This document shows, one piece after another, positions 12,101-24,100 of a stretch of DNA of 64,000 nt. The notes beneath the pieces are model-generated. The model was not told where the DNA came from. It saw nothing but the letters and a program-made list of their open reading frames with translations, and did not search any database. The DNA is taken from the NCBI GenBank assembly GCA_942159475.1, contig OW804097.1:117030789-117094788 (forward strand), read 5' to 3'. Numbering within the stretch: the stretch's first letter is position 1; each line of letters begins with the position of its first letter. Source of the stretch: Sthenelais limicola (lineage: Eukaryota; Annelida; Polychaeta; Phyllodocida; Sigalionidae). Both the position numbers and the translations under genes were made by a program.

Positions 12101-15100
12101 CCTTTCATGCTATATTAATTGTGTTTTACTTTTCTCTTTATTTGTTTGCTTTTTTATCAAAAGTATGTTATTTTATTTCAGCATTTTGAGACGGAAACAG
12201 AGGATCTTGCTGGGGTGATGTGGTCACCCGACTCTAGAGTCGTTTGCGTCTGGGAATCCTGTCTAAACGTGAGTAGGACAACGTTTGTTTTTTATTTTAA
12301 AAAGAAAAACTATATTTTAGATAATTCCGCTATTCTTTCCATTGAATACAACACCGGTTCGAGAGATTGATGCATACGTCTTGTGTTTTCCCCCATATTC
12401 CAATAGGGAGGTATGAATACACAATAACATGAGGGAAAACGACGTATAACTTATATATGTTATTTAAACGATGCAAAACCCCTCTTAATATGTTGAAGTG
12501 CCACCAGTTATAGGTACAGACATGGCGAAACCTGCCGGACCGGTGAAAGTAAAGTTTCTCCGGTCCGATTGTCCGGTGAAAAAATTGAATGAAACGTTAG
12601 TGAAAGTTCTAAAGTTTTCGCCATGTCTGTAGGTACGAGGTGATGCCCCTCCTCCCTCCTGGTCTAAGTTATTGTTGTATTTTTATTCTGATCGTTTCAA
12701 CGATCAAGTTACAAATTACATCATCCAGAATTGGGATGGCTGCCTCTGCCTTAGCAGGTCTACCTGGTGCAACCCAATTAGTTCATTACAAGTTATTTTA
12801 CCTTCATAAGAACATGTAAGCGACGTACATTTATTTTGTTGTCCGGATCATATATATAATATATATCAATATATAATATTATATATCCATCCAGTTAAAC
12901 ATGGTACGCATGATACGGGTCAGATCGTCAGAAAATGTACAATTGGCAGTTGTACACATTTAGTAATTTCTGCTAAAGTAACATGCAATTTGGTTAATAC
13001 TAGGTACATTAGAGAATATTCGGCATTGCATTGATTCTAGCATTCTGTTTGCTTAGGTTGAACTGTATTTTGAACTTTATTTTCGTCTGAAATTCGGGTT
13101 ATTTGAGAGAATCGGTGAAGCTGAATTGTACATTTTCTGGCGAGTTAACCGATACCGTTTATTTCTGTACAACTAGCCTTTTTTTTAGTTTAAATTTGTA
13201 TTGTTTAAAAAAATCTACTGACGAGAGACGAACTTTTGTTCTTTAGGATGTTAAAATGCAAATGCATACATTTCTCCCAGGGTTCGGAATACAACGAAAC
13301 GAATTTACAAGAAAGAACAAAGATGATTGCCTGAACTAAAGGCCACCAACTGTCGTTATCTTTTGCGATATAAGATATCGACTAGTTGATATTGCGCTGG
13401 TCTTCAATGAATTCACCAATGTGTAGAAAAGTGGCACAATTCAGCAAATAAAAACGTGCTTAGTGCACATTTCCAGGGTGATCCATTAAATAAAGATAAA
13501 GATCCCATTTACTGGTCATTCAGGTAAATGGCATTCTGTATATCAGCGTTCCTTGCTGCACATTTGTATTGCCGCGACTAATGCAGAATCAAGGCACTTT
13601 TTAGGACTAATCTATTGGATGTACATCTCTTTGTAGTCCATTTGTACATGGGGGTGAAGATATAGCTCGTTTGTTAGTACTGCACGTGTATCGCACGGAT
13701 CTGTAACAGTCAAACAGTGTGGTCCAAGGCATACCAAGACCCAAGAATATACCAAGGGTGTGCTGTCAGAGATAGCTTGATAAGAATTCGGCATAATTGG
13801 TACAGGAGCTGACTATGTAGTCTAATTGCGGGGTACGCTTATATGTACATATGAGACCAATATTGTCGAGATAAGGTTACACAATAGAAATGTACTGTAT
13901 GGATGGTAGATAAAATAACAATGTTCTTGGGAGATACCGGAAAGTTGATCCAAAGTTTGTGGTTATTTCTCGGTGGAGGATGCAATAGCATAAAGCAGAA
14001 GAGAGGCGTACATTCAAGTGTCGGGTGTGGGGTCTCGTACAATTAGTGCAATCAACAAGTCTGGTGCAACAAATGGCACACGACTAGGTGTCAAATTCAG
14101 ACAGATGAAAAACATAAATGCAGTATCTAATCCCAGTATCTAATCCATTTTGGACGCGATGTCTTGGTGAACATATAACAAATATTAAAATAATAGAATT
14201 CGATAAAGTTTGAAGGTTTTATATATAGCGCGTTATGTTTATCATAATATATATCATATATTGTTAAACCAATCATTGTCCATAGATATTGCTCCAACTG
14301 AACTCTGTTGACATACTTTAAGAAATCATTTTCTTCTTATAGCAATTTCTGTTGTTGTAATTGGTGTCATATGAGGCAACACGTACGGTACCAGCCTGGC
14401 GTAGGCCCCATACAACACAAACAATAGCATCCAGTTATAAACCTGCCCATCATGGTTTAACGTAGGCGGCACAATTTGTGAACATTCTGTAGGGATGTGG
14501 TTTGAGGGGATGGGGTGAGGTGAGGGGGGGGGGGGGGAGGGGGGTGACAGTTTCCATGATAGAGCTCTATCAATATCCATTCAATGATATGCAATAGGGT
14601 CAGATTTTCGGAAAATGTACAATTGGCAGCTCTACACATTTACTAAATTCTGCCGGGTCAGGCTGCAATTTGGTCAATACTAGGTGAATTCGAGTATATT
14701 CTTCATTGCCTTGATTCTAGCAATCTGTTTGGTTAGGTTGAACTGTATTTTGAACTTTATTATCGTCTGAAATTTGGTTATTTGAGAGGATTGGTGAATA
14801 TGAATTGTACATTTTCTAAAAATCTGACCCAATAGCGCATTTGTAATCACCCGCTACCTGCCCATCCCACTGTCACACCTTACTGAGGACACACGTACAC
14901 GGGTCCAGGTCAGGTCAAATGGGGTCACATTCAAGGTCAATGTAAAGGTCGTCAGGTCACTTAGAGGTGAAAAGGGAAGACCTTATAAGGGCGGGACCGG
15001 GCAAAGGCCATATTGGGATTAATAAACGTTATGTTGTCACCTTTATTAAGTCCCGATACGCAGACATCACCGTAATTCCATCTGGATTTTTTTATTTCAA

Positions 15101-18100
15101 AAATGAAAATTTAATCAGGATTTGCTCTAATATACATTGATATTTTAAGTTAAAATGTACAATTTGTCAATATTATATTGATATTATCAACGAGTTGAGG
15201 TCACCTTTGATGTGATCTTAACGATTTTCTCAGACTGTGGTGCTATATTGCTTGCATATAGGTTTTATCTCTTTCTTTTAGAATATTTCATGCATTTCAT
15301 GTGTGTTATTAGTAGCTAGGAATGCCTTCTTCAATGGCTCCCGCCTGAGGGTCTTCACCATAAGGAGGATAGGGGTAGATTATAGATAGTTGGGGGGGGG
15401 GGGGGTTATTAGCCCTGGCCACAGCATACAACCAACCAACACACTCTAGGTCCAAACCCTCACATCAGATAAGAATTGATGGAGTTAAATTGACGATATG
15501 AAAAGGCCGTGACTTGTCTATAAGAGCAAGTAATGTATTGGAAATCAATTGGAAATCTCAATATTAGTGTTGAAAGCAGTTTAATAATCGAGTTAATGAT
15601 ACATAGAGGCGACGCAATTTCTTCATCAATTTGTGTTACACTACGTATAACCACGTGGTGGACAGGCGTTGTTTTGTAACTACATCTAAATGTACGGCCA
15701 AATTTGTAATAAAAAAAAATATGAAAAAAATAGTATGTCAGCCTACTTCGCTCATCGGTTTCCTGGTTGTTTTAATGGGGATATAATGACATTTTGCGGC
15801 ATTAATGGAATTATAATGGTGTTATACGTAGTCTAACACAAATTGATGCCAAACCCCTAATCTCACGCCCACCAGAGAGCAACTAAAGAAAGAGCAAAGG
15901 CGTGATTTCTATTGCTCCTCTATGCTAGATTACCTCAAGAAATCAACAGGTATAACAATGGCACTTTGCGGTTTGAGGCAAGAGGCTTTCCCTTCGTTTG
16001 AAGGGACTCTCTCATCTTTGAGCCTAGACTGAACACTGAGACGTAAACTGTATCATGGGTCGCTGTGCAATAGGTGAATACTATAGTAAATGGGTCAGAT
16101 TTTCAGAAAATGCACAATCTACAGTTCTACACATCTCTCAAATTCTGCTAAATTAGAGTGAAAAAGGATAGATACTAAGTATATCTGAGTGTATTCTGTA
16201 TTGTATTCATTCAATAAATCTGTCTGGTTACGTTGAACTGCATTTTGAACCTGATTTTTGTCTGAAATTTGGCTAAATTATTTGACAGGATTGGTGAAGG
16301 TGAATTGTACATTTTCTGAAAACTTATATATATTAACTTATATTAACTTATCAATATATTAATGCTTCATTGTGTACATGTGCAGGTACATGTCTGGTAT
16401 TGTGAGTTCATTGATAAAACCCACATATTTCCTGGTCTTTGTGTTTCCCCCAGGCGTGTGTCTATACTAACAAGAGCCACACGTTGCTGCATACGGTTAT
16501 GATTCAAACCTTGTGAGTACTGTGATATATGTGTCCTCATGTTGGATCGATATTGGAGCCGGGATGCAAGGATTTGCACTGAAAACAGTGCTTTTAAAAA
16601 GTTAATCTCCCCGAATTCCACCTTTTATAAAAACAAATTTCAAATCTGATTGACCAAATTCCGTCAAAATTTAAAAAAAACAACGAAATCTGCTTTTTTT
16701 TAACCAACTAACCCAATTATGAATGATTAGTTGATAACTTTTATTAAATTTGATAAAATATGCTCTTAACTTAACAATGCCCATATAAATGATGAATATC
16801 GGTGCCATATGTCGCTGTAAAATATATAAAACTATAAAAATAAAATAAAATCCCTGGGTAATGATGTTCCCACCATTAGCCTACAGATTAATCAGCCCCG
16901 AGTATCCAGGGCTCATTTTTTACCGTAGACATCTGGCCATGGGAATTGTTTCCACGGTGAATGGCTACTCCTTTTTACCTGGACTTTTATCACCCGAACT
17001 AAGGTTGCGGGGCGGAGACTGGATATTGACGCAGGTAAAAAAGGACACACACGGGTCAGGTTGTCAGAAAATGTACAATTTACATTCGCCAATCCTCTCA
17101 AATAACCCACATTTGTGACAGCAATTAGTACCAAATACAGATCAACTTAACTGAACCTTTTTTTTTTATTCAGCGCAACACCAAATATACCCAGACATAT
17201 CTAGTATTTGTTATTTTTGAACATGATATAGCAGAATGTATAGCTAATAATTTTTCAATTTTGCAGACCTGACCCAAACTAAAGTATTATAAGGGTCAGA
17301 TTTTCAAAACATGTACAATTACATGTACACATTCATCAAATTCTTCAAAATTAGGCTGCAATTTGGTCAATACTAAGCAAATTCGAGAATATTCGGCATT
17401 GCATATTACCAGCTTTGAATGAGAATAGTGTATAATATACACTATTCTCATTCAAAGCTTATGTAGTATATTATACTACATAATTTTACTTTGCTGAATA
17501 AACATCTTTAAAAACAAATATTGATTCTAGCCATCTGTTTGGCTAGGTTGAACTTATTTTGAACTTTATTTTCGTCTCAAATATTTGGGTTATTTGAGAA
17601 GAATGGCGAAGTTGAATTGTACATTTTCTGAAGATCTGACCCATGTATTATTGCCTATCTCAGCAGTATCTCTCCCACACCCCCACGCCCTCCTACCGAC
17701 CAACCCCCTAATCAGACCACGGGGTCGGCTCCCTGAGCCTCGCTACACCGCTGATTTGCTAATCGCAGGGGCAAGAGTTACAAAAGTTCCTCAGCCTTTA
17801 ATCAAATGGACACAGATGGGCGAATTCCAATGCAGCCAACCGAGTTGATCACTATAAGGACGGCCTGTACACCACGGGCCATCTGATGGCCTGCTAATCA
17901 TTGTATTGGTGCTTATTAATACCGGGTAGTTTGCCATTGTTAACTTGATTAATACCCAGCCATTTCCTCTCAAATTGGTTGGTATAGTTTGAGAACCTAG
18001 CCCCGTTAGGTCATCTCCGATGGTGGATACAATCTGCTTGAAATTTGAAACCTTTCAGACCGAATATATTAAAACTATTTTTTTTTCTTCAATTGGAAAA

Positions 18101-21100
18101 TGCACCTGCATATTCCAGTAGCTCAACTCAAGGTCCTGGGTAAGACCATAAAGTGCCTTTCTGTCTCGTTTCTCTGTCTCACCCTTCTTCTCTATCTCTA
18201 TTTCCTGGGTAAGACCATAAAGTGCCTTTCTGTCTCTTTCCTCTGTCTCTCTCTTCCTTCTTCTCTACTCTATTTCCTGGGTATGATCATAAACTGCCTC
18301 CCTCTCAGCTCTCCCGCCCTTGATATAACCATATTAAATGTGTTGATAAGGGCGTAAAGCAACCAATCTCACTCACTCACTCCCTCTCAGCTCTCCCGCC
18401 CTTGATATAACCATATTAAATGTGTTGATAAGGGCGTAAAGCAACCAATCCCACTCACTCACTCCCTCTCAGCTCTCCTGCCCTTGATATAACCATATTA
18501 AATGTGTTGATAAGGGCGTAAAGCAACCAATCTCACTCACTCACTCCCTCTCAGCTCTCCCACCCTTGATATAACCATATTAAATGTATTGATAAGGGCG
18601 TAAAGCAACCAATCTCACTCACTCACTCACTCACTCACTCACTCCCTCTCAGCTCTCCCGCCCTTGATATAACCTTCAATGTGTTGATAAGGGTGTAAAG
18701 CAACCAATCTCACTCACTCACTCTTCCAAAATGTGTTTTGAAGAGTATATTATGCCAACCCTGTCTGCCTATGGGATAGTTCAGATATCTTATCCACTAA
18801 CTTTAAAATGCGATGAGCAATAGATGGTAGTATAAGACATGGAATATATTTACTATTTATTAGATGTAGAAGGTGCCGTCGGAAGAACTGTCTCTGACAG
18901 AGACGAGAGTCCTATTTTCAATGGACCTTATGTGCAGCAAAGTGAAAATAAAGTTTCAATATTATATACAATATTTTAAAAGAATTCTCGTTACCGTTTT
19001 AGATGATAAAGCACTAATTCCTCAGACACATTGCATGTTTTGATGCGGTGGTATCTGGTATTTTAGGTGTATTTCAGGATTCATATTTGGGGAGAATCTT
19101 TGTGGTTTTTTTCGATTGGCGAACTTTGCACAAACAAACCATCCCCTACTGTTTAACTCCTTTGCCCTTGAGGCCCACGCTTGTGTATCAACATCAGACA
19201 TCATTCTTTGTACCATTAGCGATCTGATACTTATAGAGATCCCTTACAGAATCAGCCACAATGTTAGCCATCATGGAGTGCCATATATAGGAAAATTCGC
19301 CAGAAGAAATACAATCGGCAGCTCTGCACATTTAGTAAATTCTGCTTAATAAGGCTGAAAAATAATAGATATTATCTTAGTAGATTTGGTGTTGCGTTTA
19401 ATCAGAAAATCTGTTCAGTTACGTTGATCTCGATTTTGAACCTCATATTTGTCTTAAATCTGGGTTATTTGAGAGGATTTGTTGTAGATTTTCTGACACC
19501 CAAACCCATGTATATGGGTCAAGTCTTCAGAAAATGTACAATTCGCCTTCACCAATCCTCTCAAATGACTCAAATTTAGGACAAAAACAGCTTCAAAATG
19601 CAGTTTAACATAACAGAACTGATACTTTAATCAATGCGATCCCAAATATACTCAGATATACCCGGTATTTATCATTTTCAGCAGAATTTAGCAGAATTTC
19701 CTAAATGTGTACAGCTGCCAATTGTACAGTTTCTGAAAATCTGACCCATGTATGTATGGTTATCTGAAGTGTCTACCAACTGCAACATTCACGTAACCGC
19801 TGGAACCAATAGAAGCGAATTTCTACATTCGTGAATAATTTAAAGAAACAAATAGTATCGATGGATTTGTGTGTTTTATAGATTCCATTGTATTCCTGTC
19901 AATGTTATGGTCCATAGAAACATTACCAAATATATTAAGTTCACTTCGGTTCATAAGAAATACTTGTCGTCTGCTCCGAGCAATCCCAATAACGTGATTG
20001 GTCATGACAGGTCTCGTGATTAGTCACGTGACCATTAATGCAGATCCTGTTGGACGTGGCCATGGTTAGTAATTGGATTCAAATGTTTGTCGTAGTGAAA
20101 GTTTGGACTGGGTTTATACTCGAACACACACACTTATGTTTCATAGGAGAAATATATAATGTATAATGATTTTTCCTATCATATTAGGAATATAATCTAT
20201 AGATGGAAACCGGGATAGGGGTAGGAAAATGTTACTGTTGAGCTTCAATCTTTCATAAATAAACGTGGTTTTATTCCCTGCAACCCCTCGAGTTGCCTCG
20301 AAAATATCATAATTTTAATTCAACTTACTGCCTAACGGGTAATTAAGTCTCTCAAAATTCTAAAATTCATGTCTCCATCGTTTGAAAGGGTAAAATTGAT
20401 TTGTGTAACCCTCATCATCACAGATAGATCGACCGTAGGCTTTTAAATCTGATTAGAAGTATTTCATAGTTGTGTTCCTTTGATAAATCAATGCCCTCTA
20501 CTATATTATTTGACTATAAAGCTCACGCTGAAGAGGATGATCCGACAGTTTGAGCCCTCCTCTATAGACCTTGACAATAATGGGTCAGATTTTCAGAAAA
20601 TGTACAATTGGCAGCTCTACACATTCAGGAAATTCTGCTAAATTAGGCTGGATAATGAAGAATACCGGGTATATCTGAGTATATTTGGTATCCCATTGAT
20701 TTAAAGCATCAGTTCTGTTATGTTAAACTATATTTTGAAGCTCATTTTTGTCTTAAATGTGGATTATTTGAGAGGATTGGTGAAGTTGAATTGTACATTT
20801 TCTGTAAATCTGACCCTAATACCTTGTCCTCTAGCACCAGTCCCGAGTCCACGTCTTAGCCACTCCTCTCCAAGACGTTTGGATACGTTCCAACCCAGCG
20901 TTCAATCATTGTGATATTTATTTGACTATTTTATTGGCTCTGGGTATATAAAATGCAGTCATCCCGAGTAAGGTGTTTATTCGTGCGCCTACAAAATAGT
21001 GATAAATACTTCCTGTGGCCTGTTCGCTACCTCCCTAACACCTCTACACCAAATTCTCATTATTGCAAATTTAACAAAGGACCTAAGGCCAAAAGAAATA

Positions 21101-24100
21101 TAAAAATAGGTGTGTTTTCGATTTATATAGCGGGAAATGAGGTACGAGTGGTAATTCTTTTTTTAGAAACCACCTGAACTGAAAAAATGTCTATTTTGTA
21201 AGAATTGTTGTTTCAATAAGATAAAGGTATCATTTAAGTTGTTTTAGTTTGGAAGACGTGTTTTCCTGCTTTTATTAGCATTTTAGGGAAAACAAATCAC
21301 CACAAGGGTCAGATTTTCAAAAAATGTACAATTAGCCTTCACCAATCCTCTCAAATAACCCAAATTTAAGACAAAAATGAGCTTCAAAATGCTGTTTAAC
21401 ATAACAGAACTGATACTTTAAATCACGGCAATACCAAATATACTCAGATATACCCGGTATTCAGCGTTTTTCAGCCTAATTTAGGAGAATTGTACATTTT
21501 CTGAAAATCTGACCCACAAACGTTTGACACGTCAAAAACAATTTTAGTTGGGGGAGCTGGGGTAAGTTTTTCTAGCCAGGCATCCTCCATATGACGGTGT
21601 GTCCGCTCCGTTTGTTTAGATATTTTTTATTGGCCTTGTACATTTAAATTCTTTATAAAAAATACGCATAACCACAATGGTAATTATTTTCATGAATTGC
21701 CAAAGTCAGGTTTTACAACTTAATCAAATTCTACCTAATTAAACGGTATATGGAGTAATTCAGTGCGGAATAGAGGGTGCTAGGCAGAGGGATCAATCGG
21801 AAACACACCTATTTTTTTTGCCTAACTGGAGAAGGGACTATTGTGGCGGCCATAGTTGTAGTATATGGGTCAGAATTTCAGAAAATGTACAATTCAACTT
21901 CGCCAATCTTCTCAAATAATCCAAATTTCAGACGAAAATAAAGTTCAAAATGCTGTTCAACCTAACCAAACAGATTGCTAGAGTTAATGCAATGGCAAAT
22001 TTTCTCGAATTTACATAGTATTGGCCAAATTGCAGCCTAATTTAGCAGAATTGTACAGCTGCCAATTGTACATTTTCTGAAAATCTGACCCATATAGGAG
22101 CGGATTCTACGACAAGATCCCGTGATAACACTGTGTGGTTCTGAGTAGGCTTTTCTATAGGTTTTGCCCGTGAGTCACGGACCACAGAAATTAGATTTAA
22201 TTGCCATTTAAAGTAGATCCTTGGAGTCATGGGTTAGTTTTGTATTGTGTAATAATGTCGGTGGTATCATTTTACCACCCAAGTACACTGTAACGGAAAT
22301 ATTTCCGATAGATTTTGTCATGACCGCGTCGTATATTTCGTCTACTTGAAATGTGTGTGAACACCTATATATATAATAGATGGATCAGATCGTCAGAAAA
22401 TGTACAAATCGCCTGCACCAATCCTGTCAAAATATCCCAAATTCAATACAGAAATCAGATTTAAATACAATCCAACATAACCAAACAGATTCTTTTTAAT
22501 CAACTCAATACCCAGTCTACTCATATGTACCTAATATTTATGATTGTTCAGCCTACTGTAGCAGAATATTATATATCATTTATGTTATATATAAATAGTA
22601 AAATCTTTCCGACTCTCATGCCATTACTAAATATGAACTTTTTTCTAATAATTACATATTTCCTCAATACATTACCTTTACTTAATACTTTGTTGAGAAC
22701 GGCTGATAAAAGGTACATTCAAAATCAAGCATATCTATCTAACAGATGGATTGTCTCTATACGACCACCTCAGACTCGTTTTACATCCTTTATTACATTC
22801 CCTCCTTCGTGCTAACTAACTTTTCCCCCAATCCTTACCCACTCTAGGTCCAAACCCTCAGATCAGATAAGAATAGTGTGTCAGTCTACTTCGCTCATTG
22901 GTTTCCCAGTCGTTTTAATGGGAATATAATGACATTTTGCGGCCTTAATGGAATTATAATGGCACTTTGTGGTTTGAGGCAAGAGGCTTTCCCTTTGTTT
23001 GAAGGGACTCTCCCATCTTTGAGCCTAGACTGGAGAGGCTTTCCTTCAGTTTGAAAACGACACTTATCTTTGAGCCTAGACAGGAGAGGCTTTCCCTTCG
23101 TTTGAAGGGACTCTCCCATCTTTGAGCCTAGACTGGAGAGGCTTTCCCTTCATTTGAAGGGACTCTCTCATCTCTGAGCCTAGACTATACCTGGGTTCAA
23201 AACATGGACTAAAATATCAGAAACAATACTCACATGGCGAGGACCGGCTATGTCTTAAAGCTCTAAACCAAACAAGCATCTTGAAAGGGGCAGGGGTACG
23301 ACACACTCGCATGTGGAGTGGGATTGGGAATTGTCAGTAGGAGCTCGAGTATTAGTGGCAAAATGCATATGGCGAGGAGAAAGGGACAGGTATTGTTCTC
23401 AGTGGTAGGCCACTGTTTTTATTAAAGTGTCATAGGTTGGGATTTAGCGCTCGAGTCTCCCGGAGACTAGAAAATATTTAAGCCACTTATTGTGAAGGAT
23501 TAATGTATTTGGATTAAGTCTAAAGCAGGATATCTAATTGTAAAAGATGTCCTAAACTAGTTCTATGTTTTTATTAAATGGTAGGAAATCTAAGATTAAC
23601 CATGGGAATAACCATTGAAATGGAATGATTACTCATGAGTTGAGACATAGTGTACAGGATCTCCTATGAATAATATGCGTCAGTATATGGGTCAGATTGT
23701 CAGAAAATGTACAATTCGCCTTCACCACTCCTCTCAAATAATCCAAAATTAAGTGAAAAGTGACGTTCAAATGCAGGTTAACGTAATAAAAGAGATATGT
23801 TTAATCAATGCAATGCCAAAGATACTCTGATATACTCATCATTTATCATTTTTCTGTCTAATTTAACAGAAGTTACCACATTTGTAGAGCTGCTGATTGT
23901 ACATTTTCTGAAAATCTGACCCATATATATGCGACATATACTCATCTTGCACATTCTTACACATCGTTACACATGTGCAATTTCGTTTTAAGTATAAATC
24001 TGATTTACTTGCTGATATCTCCCTTCCCTGACGAAGGGCACCCAAAACCCAAAATGTAGGAAAATGAAGAACAGCTAAAGGAACTGGATATTACATCTGT

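Larger units (their letters stand above)
5865..12181 (+). other. WRAP73 intron 5 (6,317 bp)
   Basis: Contains the (TTA)n tract, a possible minus-strand exon, five TIR-1 copies, one TIR-3 copy, a Penelope-type end and a short tandem repeat. I see nothing recognisable in 6500-6910, 7150-7850, 8440-8820, 9180-10320, 10600-11240 or 11480-11798, except a 22-bp hairpin-like GTGACCCC-ACGT-GGGGGTCAC near 9449-9471. Confidence 0.7.
15442..16031 (+). mobile_element. TIR-2 copy a, with two nested insertions
   Basis: Begins CACTCTAGGTCCAAACCC and ends GAGCCTAGACTG. AACA lies on both sides (15438-15441, 16032-16035), so the whole is one insertion. Against the other copies it is split by foreign DNA at 15477-15731 (after AAGAAT) and at 15820-15957. 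Confidence 0.85.
17293..17642 (+). mobile_element. TIR-1 copy 10, interrupted by palindromic insertion
   Basis: Subfamily S2, 350 bp because about 115 bp (roughly 17405-17520) are inserted between GGCATTGCAT and TGATTCTAG. The insertion contains two perfect hairpins back to back. Confidence 0.85.

Noticed and set aside
18299..18725. CRISPR-like regular repeats (also at 36115 and 60231)
   Set aside because: Units are directly tandem with no unique spacers. The genome is clearly eukaryotic and these are minisatellites.
22525..22815. 96-codon hydrophobic frame
   Set aside because: It starts inside a TIR-1 fragment and runs through AT-rich DNA. Hydrophobicity follows base composition and there is no family match.
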